Part shown: piece by piece, positions 32,682-38,159 of the stretch
Position numbering within the stretch: position 1 is the stretch's first letter
Layout: every line of letters starts with the position of its first letter
Source of the DNA: an uncultured Oscillospiraceae bacterium
GTDB taxonomy: Bacteria; Bacillota; Clostridia; Oscillospirales; Oscillospiraceae
Assembly (NCBI GenBank): GCA_944386855.1
Contig: CALXCR010000067.1
Coordinates: forward strand, 1 to 38,159
Length of the DNA: 38,159 nt
Reading direction: 5' to 3'
Translations under genes and position numbers: made by a program
The notes under the pieces: model-generated
The model's database searches: none
Told to the model about the DNA's origin: nothing
What the model saw: only the letters and a program-made list of their open reading frames with translations

Positions 32682-33953
32682 CTACTGCTGTTTCGTTTGA
32701 TTATTGTTTTTCCGGTTGTTTCGAAATCTTCTGTACCTGAAAGGCTTTTTATTGCCGGCCTTTTCGCCGCCGGATTCATTTTCCCCGCTCATATCGTTCT
32801 TTGGCTGAGTACGGCGCTGCTTTTTATTCTGCTCCTGTGCTTTTTCGCCGCCGGTAATATCGGCTTCGCGCACACCGTCGTCAAAGGACTGCTGCGGCTT
32901 TGGCTTTTTATTGTGACGCCGTCTGCTCTTATGCTTTTGGCCCTCTCCCGTCTCGGACAAGCCGCCGGAGGAGTCCTTTCGGCCTTCCGATACGTCGGTA
33001 TCCTCCGGGAGTAAGGTGAAAGCATCGCTCAGTTTCTGTTTTTTCGGCTGTGGTCTCTTCCGCTCGGCAGAAGCGGTTTTGTCCTGCTCTTTTTCCTTTG
33101 CCTCGGTTTCTTTAGACGCGAGGTACTCAGCTCTCGCCGCTTTACCGCCCAAGACCTCTACCTCAGCAGCATCCAGCATCTTGATCGGCGTATCGCTCGG
33201 TTCTTCGAGCTTTACGCGCACCTTGCCTCGCAGAAGATTTACATCCGTTACCATTCCCTTCCCGTACTGCGTATCTACGAACGAGTCTACCTTCGGCACT
33301 GTTTTTACAAGCTCCTCATATGCCTCCTGCTCATACTTGAGGCAGCACATCAGCCTGCCGCACGTCCCGGATATCTTCGTCGGGTTTAGCGACAGCCCCT
33401 GTGTTTTCGCCATTTTTATGGACACAGGCTGGAAATCATCTAAAAACTGTGCGCAGCAGAACGGCCTTCCGCAGATTCCGAGGCCGTTTAACATCCTCGC
33501 CTCATCTCTGACGCCGATCTGACGCAGTTCTATCCTCGTCTTAAACACGGAGGCAAGGTCTTTTACAAGATCCCTGAAATCGACACGCCCGTCAGACGTG
33601 AAGAAAAACAGTATTTTCGTGCCCTCAAAGTTATATTCAACGTCGACGAGCTTCATCTCAAGCCCGTGCTTTTTGATTTTTTCGCTGCATACTTCAAACG
33701 CCTCTTTCTCCCTGACGGCGTTTTCCGCGGCCTTTTGCTCGTCCTCTTTAGTGGCTATCCTTTTAACGGGGCGCAGCGGCGGCACGACCGCCGAGTCCTC
33801 TACCATATGGTTAGACTGCGTGCATTCGGCAAATTCAAGTCCTTTCGACGTCTCGACTATTACGGACGCGCCCTTTTCCACCTTGATGCCCATAGGGTCA
33901 AAGTAGTACACTTTCCCCTTGTTCTTAAAGCGTACGCTTACTACTTCAGTCAA
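32682..33953 (-). CDS. ricT: RicT/YaaT (PSP1-family) with long disordered tail
   Basis: A 423-residue protein. Residues 1-275 are the PSP1 domain, with EFAECTQSNHMV, LGICGRPFCCAQFL and SGTCGRLMCCLKYE holding the conserved cysteines that bind Fe-S in the Bacillus RicAFT complex. That complex aids RNase Y and promotes Spo0A activation, biofilm and competence. Residues 285-423 are a charged, Lys/Gln/Arg/Asn-rich tail without fold signals, ending in an arginine- and asparagine-rich stretch. The start is TTG with AAGGGGGG seven bases before it, one base past the holB stop. The holB-yaaT order matches Bacillus. Confidence 0.92.
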   Translation of the reverse strand: MTEVVSVRFKNKGKVYYFDPMGIKVEKGASVIVETSKGLEFAECTQSNHMVEDSAVVPPLRPVKRIATKEDEQKAAENAVREKEAFEVCSEKIKKHGLEMKLVDVEYNFEGTKILFFFTSDGRVDFRDLVKDLASVFKTRIELRQIGVRDEARMLNGLGICGRPFCCAQFLDDFQPVSIKMAKTQGLSLNPTKISGTCGRLMCCLKYEQEAYEELVKTVPKVDSFVDTQYGKGMVTDVNLLRGKVRVKLEEPSDTPIKMLDAAEVEVLGGKAARAEYLASKETEAKEKEQDKTASAERKRPQPKKQKLSDAFTLLPEDTDVSEGRKDSSGGLSETGEGQKHKSRRRHNKKPKPQQSFDDGVREADITGGEKAQEQNKKQRRTQPKNDMSGENESGGEKAGNKKPFRYRRFRNNRKNNNQTKQQ

Positions 33954-33954
33954 A

Positions 33955-34761
33955 TTAAGCCCCCCTTTCCATGGCTCGTAATTCTATAAGTTCCGCGGCC
34001 AGCATACCGCATATGTGGCCGTTGCTGACGTTGTACTCCGTATATTTGCCGCATTTTGTGAATATCCGCGCGGCTTTTTGATAAAACTGCGCGCTTTTGC
34101 CGCTTGACGCCGCGTTTTTCATCCTGCGCACCGCACCGGTATACAGTTCCGGCATAAGCTCGCCAAACGCGGTCTTATCGAGCTTTTCCATCTCGAGTAT
34201 AATGCGGCATATCTCGAGATTTTCTCCGTTCTCCGCGGCTTTAAGCAGTCTGTCCGCCATTGTGCGCACTTTTTCATCCGTCTCGCCCTCCGAGTGGAGT
34301 CTCACCTCTACACATCTTGAGCGTATCGTCTCGAGAAGCGCACCGGAATTTTCCGCCGACAATATGAACATCACAAAGCTCGGCGGCTCTTCAAGCACCT
34401 TGAGCAGAGTGTTCTGCGCGCGTATATTCATCCTGTCGGCCTCGGATATAATATACACCTTTCTGGCGGCATCGTTCGGCATTACCGCCGCCTGCGAGCA
34501 TATCTCCTTTATCTGATCCACGAGGATTTCTTTCTTATCGGCCGCCCTCTCTACTTTAATTATATCGGGATGTATCCCCTTGGCAGCTTTGCGGCAATTC
34601 TGACAGCTCATACACGGTTTTTCCCCGCTGCCGGAGCATACGGCTGACTCCGCCATCCTCATAATAAGCTCGCTCTTTTCCGGGCCGTCAACGCCGCTTA
34701 TGATATACGCGTGCAAAAGAGATCCGTTTTCGATTCTGGCTTCCAGCGCACTGTTTATCAA
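33955..34761 (-). CDS. holB: DNA polymerase III delta' subunit
   Basis: A 268-residue clamp-loader subunit. It shows LLHAYIISGVDGPEKSELI at the N-terminus (degenerate P-loop, as expected for delta'), a zinc module CxxCxxC (CMSCQNC), DQIKEI, and the sensor region NTLLKVLEEPPSFVMFIL with IRSRC. Overlaps none, but sits one base from ricT. In Bacillus tmk is close by; here it is not. Confidence 0.93.
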   Translation of the reverse strand: MINSALEARIENGSLLHAYIISGVDGPEKSELIMRMAESAVCSGSGEKPCMSCQNCRKAAKGIHPDIIKVERAADKKEILVDQIKEICSQAAVMPNDAARKVYIISEADRMNIRAQNTLLKVLEEPPSFVMFILSAENSGALLETIRSRCVEVRLHSEGETDEKVRTMADRLLKAAENGENLEICRIILEMEKLDKTAFGELMPELYTGAVRRMKNAASSGKSAQFYQKAARIFTKCGKYTEYNVSNGHICGMLAAELIELRAMERGA

Positions 34762-34794
34762 CGGGAACGCACCTCCTGATCTATCGCTGACCGC

Positions 34795-36282
34795 TTATTT
34801 GTGATACAGCCGCTGAGTTTCGTATTTTGGCTCGTATGTAATGTTTATGCCGAGCTTCTTCATCACTGACTCGTCTACCGGCGAGAGTATTACGGTCGAA
34901 TGGGCCTCCGCATTTTTAAGCTTTTCGAGCTGCTGCATCGCGATCTCCGCTTTTTCGTCGAACGACGCGCATATAGACAGCGCGACAAGCATTTCATCCG
35001 TATGGAGATGCGGATTATGGCTTCTTAAATGGTTTATTTTCAGATCCTGTACAGGTTCTATTATCTGCGGGGCGATCAGATGAACCTCGTCGTCTATCCC
35101 GCCGAGCTGTTTTAGGGCGTTTAAAAGCATTGCCGAGAGCGATCCCATAAGGCTTGAGGTTTTTCCCGTTATTATACTGCCGTCGCAGAGCTCTATCGCG
35201 GCCGCGGGTTTCCCCGTCGCCTTTTCAACGTCGAGCGATGCTTTTACAACGGCGCGCTCGTCCGTCGTAAGGCCCATGCTCTTCATTATAAGCTCTATCC
35301 GCGCGGCCTCTTCCCCGTCGGACAATCCCTTGACCTTTGTCGCCATTGCATTGTAATAGCGGCGGATTATCTCCTGCCGCGACGCCTGCTCGACCGCGTC
35401 GTTATCGAATATGCAGTAGCCAGCCATATTCACGCCCATATCGGTCGGCGATTTATACGGCGATGAACCCGATATCCCCTCGAACATGGATGACAGCACG
35501 GGGAATATCTCTACATCCCTGTTGTAGTTCACGGCCATCTCCCCGTACGCGTCGAGGTGGTATGGGTCTATCATATTGACGTCCTTGAGATCGGCAGTCG
35601 CCGCCTCATAAGCGAGATTTACCGGATGCCTCAGCGGCAGATTCCATATGGGAAAAGTCTCAAACTTGGCATAACCGGACGATATGCCGCGTTTATGGTC
35701 GTGGTAAAGCTGGCTCAAGCACGTCGCCATCTTGCCGCTTCCGGGTCCCGGCGCCGTTACAACGACAAGTGAGCGCGAGGTCTCTATATACTCGTTTTTG
35801 CCGTACCCTTCGTCGCTCAGTATAAGCGGGATATTGGACGGATAGCCGGCTATCGGATAGTGGCGGTAGACCTTTACGCCGAGCGCCTCCAGCCTCTTCT
35901 GAAATGCGCTTGCCCCGGAAAGCTGCTCTGAATAGCAGGTTAAAACGACGCTGCCCACATACAGGCCGAATCCGCGGAACGCGTCTATAAGGCGCAGAAC
36001 ATCGAGATCATACGTTATGCCGAGGTCGCCCCGCACTTTATTTTTCTCGATATCCGCGGCGTTTATCACTATGATTATTTCCGCCTGATCATTCAGATTG
36101 TGCAGCATGCTGATCTTGCTCGTGGGCGAAAACCCCGGAAGGACTCGCGACGCGTGATAATCGTCGAACAGCTTTCCTCCAAATTCAAGGTACAGCTTTC
36201 CTCCAAACTGAGCTATCCTCTGCTTTATTTGCTCCGACTGGGTCTTGAGATATTTTTCATTATCAAACCCTATTTTATACAC
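34795..36282 (-). CDS. DUF1846 family protein
   Basis: A 495-residue protein that matches DUF1846 from end to end. It begins MYKIGFDNEKYLKTQSEQI, and has FGGKLFDDYHASRVLPGF and VVTAPGPGSGKMATCLSQLYHD (a P-loop-like glycine segment at about 175-195). The start is GTG with GGGG eight bases before it. Structures of the family exist but no agreed function; a nucleotide-binding role is inferred from the glycine loop. First gene of the unit, 33 bases before holB. Confidence 0.88.
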   Translation of the reverse strand: MYKIGFDNEKYLKTQSEQIKQRIAQFGGKLYLEFGGKLFDDYHASRVLPGFSPTSKISMLHNLNDQAEIIIVINAADIEKNKVRGDLGITYDLDVLRLIDAFRGFGLYVGSVVLTCYSEQLSGASAFQKRLEALGVKVYRHYPIAGYPSNIPLILSDEGYGKNEYIETSRSLVVVTAPGPGSGKMATCLSQLYHDHKRGISSGYAKFETFPIWNLPLRHPVNLAYEAATADLKDVNMIDPYHLDAYGEMAVNYNRDVEIFPVLSSMFEGISGSSPYKSPTDMGVNMAGYCIFDNDAVEQASRQEIIRRYYNAMATKVKGLSDGEEAARIELIMKSMGLTTDERAVVKASLDVEKATGKPAAAIELCDGSIITGKTSSLMGSLSAMLLNALKQLGGIDDEVHLIAPQIIEPVQDLKINHLRSHNPHLHTDEMLVALSICASFDEKAEIAMQQLEKLKNAEAHSTVILSPVDESVMKKLGINITYEPKYETQRLYHK

Positions 36283-36319
36283 TGCTTATTCCCCCGCATC
36301 CTTAAAAACCATACATTAT

Positions 36320-36349
36320 ATTTTACCTTTTTCCCACCGTATTCGTCAA
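36320..36349 (-). promoter_or_regulatory. Promoter of the DUF1846-holB-ricT-yfbR unit
   Basis: On the minus strand TTGACG (36344-36349), 18 bases, TAAAAT (36320-36325). Confidence 0.75.
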
Positions 36350-36395
36350 TAGCAAATGGCGTTTGCTCTTTTTACCGCAGCTTTACATTGCTTTC

Positions 36396-36424
36396 TTGAC
36401 ACATTTTGAAAATCATTATACAAT
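36396..36424 (+). promoter_or_regulatory. Promoter of the glycosyltransferase gene
   Basis: TTGACA (36396-36401), 17 bases, TACAAT (36419-36424). The -10 box lies within the left arm of a large palindrome. The resulting 5' leader of about 215 bases holds GCCGCC/GGCGGC flanked by CTTTTTC/GAAAAAG (36456-36488). Confidence 0.78.
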
Positions 36425-36449
36425 AACGGCGAAGACGTTATTGTATAAT
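36415..36449. promoter_or_regulatory. Perfect 14-base palindrome over the promoter
   Basis: ATTATACAATAACG (36415-36428), seven bases, CGTTATTGTATAAT (36436-36449). The half ATTATACAATA recurs at 36525-36535. Its position over the -10 box and predicted start fits a repressor operator; the regulator is unknown. Confidence 0.75.
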
Positions 36450-36646
36450 TGTCATCTTTTTCGGTTGCCGCCCAGGCGGCGAGAAAAAGGACTTAAATCA
36501 AAGTATGATATCTGCGTTGCGGATATTATACAATATTACCGCTTTTTAAGCATATTTGGGCTTTTCGCCTGACCGGGCGATCGGCCGCCGCGTCCCGTAT
36601 ATACGCCTTATTACGGTGCGGTCACTACGAAAGGTGTGTCCAGCCT

Positions 36647-37750
36647 ATGAAAAAGACATTGATCCTGACGTGCAACACGGGCGAGGGCCATAATTCCGCA
36701 GCAGGCGCTATAAAAACTGTTTTTGATGCCGCAGGCTGTGAATGCGTCATTGCCGACGCGCTCCGTTTTGTATCGTCTTTTGTTTCAAACGCCTTCAAAA
36801 ACTGGCACTCTCGCATATACAGATACGCTCCGAAGGCTTTTGAAAAGGGGTATTCGCTTCTTGAAACTCACGCCTCGTTTATCGACGACAATTCCCCGCT
36901 GTATTACTTTTTGACAAGCGGGGCTGGAAAGCTTCACCGTTTTATACTCGCCGGCGGATATGAGGCTGTAATATGCGTACATCCGATCGCCGCGCTCATT
37001 GTAACACGGCTGATTAAAAAGCGTTCTCTGCCTGTTACGACGTGTTTCGTTTCGACTGACTACACATGTTCTCCGACAGTGCCGGAGACGGAGCTTGATA
37101 TGTATTTTATACCGCACGAGGATCTGAAAGACGAATTTTCGGCTTACGGCATTCCGCGCGAGAAGCTGTACGCGAGCGGCATCCCGATCCAGCAGGAGTT
37201 TTACTCCAAAACGGATAAGGCGGAGGCCAAGACCGTTCTCGGAATAGACGCAGACATGCGAAATGTCCTGCTTATGTGCGGTAGCATGGGCTGCGGCCCT
37301 ATAAAAAGCCTTACGGAGTCTATTTCGGCGGAGCTCCCGCCGGACGTTATACTTACGGTATTATGCGGGCGAAACGAGCATCTGTGCTCAAAGCTCGTCA
37401 AAACGGTGCGCAGTAATGTCAGCGTGCTTGGTTTTACAGACAAGGTTTCTCTTCTTATGGATTCGGCCGACCTGTACCTCACAAAAGCAGGCGGGCTCAG
37501 TACCTCCGAAGCCGCCGCAAAGCGTCTCCCGATGGCGCTTATAAACGCGATAAGCGGATGCGAGGCATACAACAGGCGCTTTTTTGCGGAGCGCGGCTGC
37601 GCTGTCGCCGTTGAGACATACGAGGAGTTTCCCGCCGCTGTATGCGGGCTGTTGTCCTCGCCGGACAGGCTCGGAGAACTGTCCCAAAACTTAGAGCTTG
37701 AGTTTACTACGAACGCGGCTGAGTTTATCTTTAAAGCGCTGCATGAATAG
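36647..37750 (+). CDS. GT28-type glycosyltransferase (UgtP/MGDG-synthase-like)
   Basis: A 367-residue two-lobed GT-B enzyme. The N-terminal lobe has TCNTGEGHNSAAGAI (8-22, the acceptor loop of MGDG synthases and UgtP) and VCVHPIAA-like HPIAALIV; the C-terminal lobe has LMCGSMGCGP and KAGGLSTSEAAAKRLP, the nucleotide-sugar site. Relatives transfer glucose or galactose from UDP-sugar to diacylglycerol at the membrane face, making glycolipids and lipoteichoic acid anchors. The exact sugar and lipid are not shown. The ribosome site AAGGTG is about ten bases from the ATG. Ends 27 bases before repeat copy 2. Confidence 0.86.
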   Translation: MKKTLILTCNTGEGHNSAAGAIKTVFDAAGCECVIADALRFVSSFVSNAFKNWHSRIYRYAPKAFEKGYSLLETHASFIDDNSPLYYFLTSGAGKLHRFILAGGYEAVICVHPIAALIVTRLIKKRSLPVTTCFVSTDYTCSPTVPETELDMYFIPHEDLKDEFSAYGIPREKLYASGIPIQQEFYSKTDKAEAKTVLGIDADMRNVLLMCGSMGCGPIKSLTESISAELPPDVILTVLCGRNEHLCSKLVKTVRSNVSVLGFTDKVSLLMDSADLYLTKAGGLSTSEAAAKRLPMALINAISGCEAYNRRFFAERGCAVAVETYEEFPAAVCGLLSSPDRLGELSQNLELEFTTNAAEFIFKALHE

Positions 37751-37777
37751 CGCGCAGTTTATTTTACGACATATGAA

Positions 37778-37800
37778 AAGCCGGCTCTTCGAGCCGGCTT
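37778..37800 (+). repeat. Left twin hairpin of repeat copy 2
   Basis: AAGCCGGCTC-TTC-GAGCCGGCTT, ten perfect pairs, no T run. Its stem equals that of the right hairpin at 38057-38079; only the loop differs (TTC against AAA). Confidence 0.88.
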
Positions 37801-38054
37801 CGGCGTGTCGAACAAGTTCGACACGCTTCTCGAAAATGCAGGCATTTTCTCGAGGGGAAGCAGCCTGCTGCGGCGCACTCGCTTAGCTTGCACGCTTGCA
37901 GGCCAAGACGGCAAAATTCCGAGGCGCATGTCCCCGGATTTTTGGAAATTTGCCCTTATTTCGCCGTCTGCGGACGGCGAAGCTCTGCCAAGGGCTTTTT
38001 CCTATACAGGAAATTTTTCTTTTCTTGCAGGGGCGTTATCCTTTTTCGACAGGC
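37801..38054 (+). repeat. Dispersed structured repeat, copy 2
   Basis: About 254 bases matching 12456-12709. Ends are near-inverted: TGTCGAACAAG at the left, TGTCGAAAAAG read inward from the right. Internal stems: GTGTCGAAC/GTTCGACAC (37805-37824), GAAAATGC/GCATTTTC, and TTCGCCGTC/GACGGCGAA (37960-37981, nine perfect pairs). The frame open in copy 1 has a TAG here. Confidence 0.88.
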
Positions 38055-38056
38055 TA

Positions 38057-38082
38057 AAGCCGGCTCAAAGAGCCGGCTTTTT
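38057..38082. terminator. Right twin hairpin of repeat copy 2, with T run
   Basis: AAGCCGGCTC-AAA-GAGCCGGCTT followed by TTT on the plus strand. It ends the glycosyltransferase transcript, and overlaps the end of the convergent gene. Confidence 0.82.
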
Positions 38083-38158
38083 AATTAATATCTCCGATTT
38101 TAAGCGTTATGTCGCACTTTTTTTCTATTTCAAAGTGCGATATATACTTGTTTTCAAG
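38081..38158 (-). CDS. C-terminal end of an unidentified gene
   Basis: Twenty-five codons and a TAA, open to the window edge, reading LENKYISHFEIEKKCDIT then LKIGDIN. Too short to identify. The frame is favoured because the other two minus frames are stopped and the repeat/terminator lies at its end, as for convergent genes. Confidence 0.5.
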   Translation of the reverse strand, partial: LENKYISHFEIEKKCDITLKIGDIN

Positions 38159-38159
38159 C

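Noticed and set aside
36363..36572. A 69-codon frame in the gap before the glycosyltransferase gene
   Set aside because: No ribosome site; it crosses the promoter and the large palindrome.
1..38159. CRISPR array, tRNA or rRNA genes, prophage or transposase genes
   Set aside because: No regularly spaced repeats, no cloverleaf with GTTCRA arm, no rRNA-like stretch and no recombinase or phage protein was seen on either strand.

Overview
The window is a stretch of a chromosome of roughly even GC from a spore-forming low-GC Gram-positive bacterium, most likely a gut-type member of the Clostridia. The evidence is a complete spoIIE, a RicT/YaaT gene beside holB, a T-box leader on alaS, leaders of the Firmicutes kind in front of infC-rpmI-rplT and rplU, a cysteine-rich microprotein of the HCB-13 kind common in gut Clostridia, and a MerR/EFR1-ferredoxin/CMD/SDR/Fe-ADH cassette of a type also seen there. 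I could not fix a genus.

Layout. 1-3398 (minus): mltG, a U32-family tRNA hydroxylation gene, then the T-box-controlled start of alaS, a remnant of the Bacillus alaS...mltG-yrrN-yrrO order. 3593-4600: a 44-residue Cys/Gly/Asn microprotein and tmk. 4790-6207: infC-rpmI-rplT with a terminator-containing leader and an apparent AUA start for infC. 6266-7860: murC. 7897-9801 (minus): ruvX and an ACT-ACT-metallo-beta-lactamase fusion. 9998-12398: rpmG-secE-nusG-rplK-rplA, ending without rplJ-rplL. 12425-12749: first copy of a 254-bp structured repeat lying between twin hairpins. 12907-14421 (minus): a Sel1-repeat protein. 14708-18860: a MerR regulator carrying an amber codon, facing a redox operon whose promoter has a 19-bp spacer filled by a palindrome. 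19112-21789: spoIIE and a small membrane protein. 21895-24364: divergent tmcAL and ackA. 24486-27491: rplU-rpmA, degV, obgE. 27591-29214: a short upstream ORF and foldable leader in front of mgtE. 29486-31573 (minus): a membrane pyrophosphatase. 32007-36282 (minus): DUF1846 gene-holB-ricT-yfbR. 36396-37750: a GT28-type glycosyltransferase behind a large palindrome. 37778-38082: second copy of the repeat, again inside twin hairpins. 38081-38158 (minus): the end of a further gene.

Most genes are housekeeping (translation, export, wall and lipid synthesis, energy). The most unusual features are the two-copy repeat, which in both places sits between convergent genes, has near-inverted ends, is about 90 percent conserved, and is bracketed by a pair of hairpins that match each other within a locus but not between loci; the MerR operator-promoter with its broken regulator; and the mgtE leader. 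I found no rRNA, tRNA, CRISPR array, transposase or phage gene.
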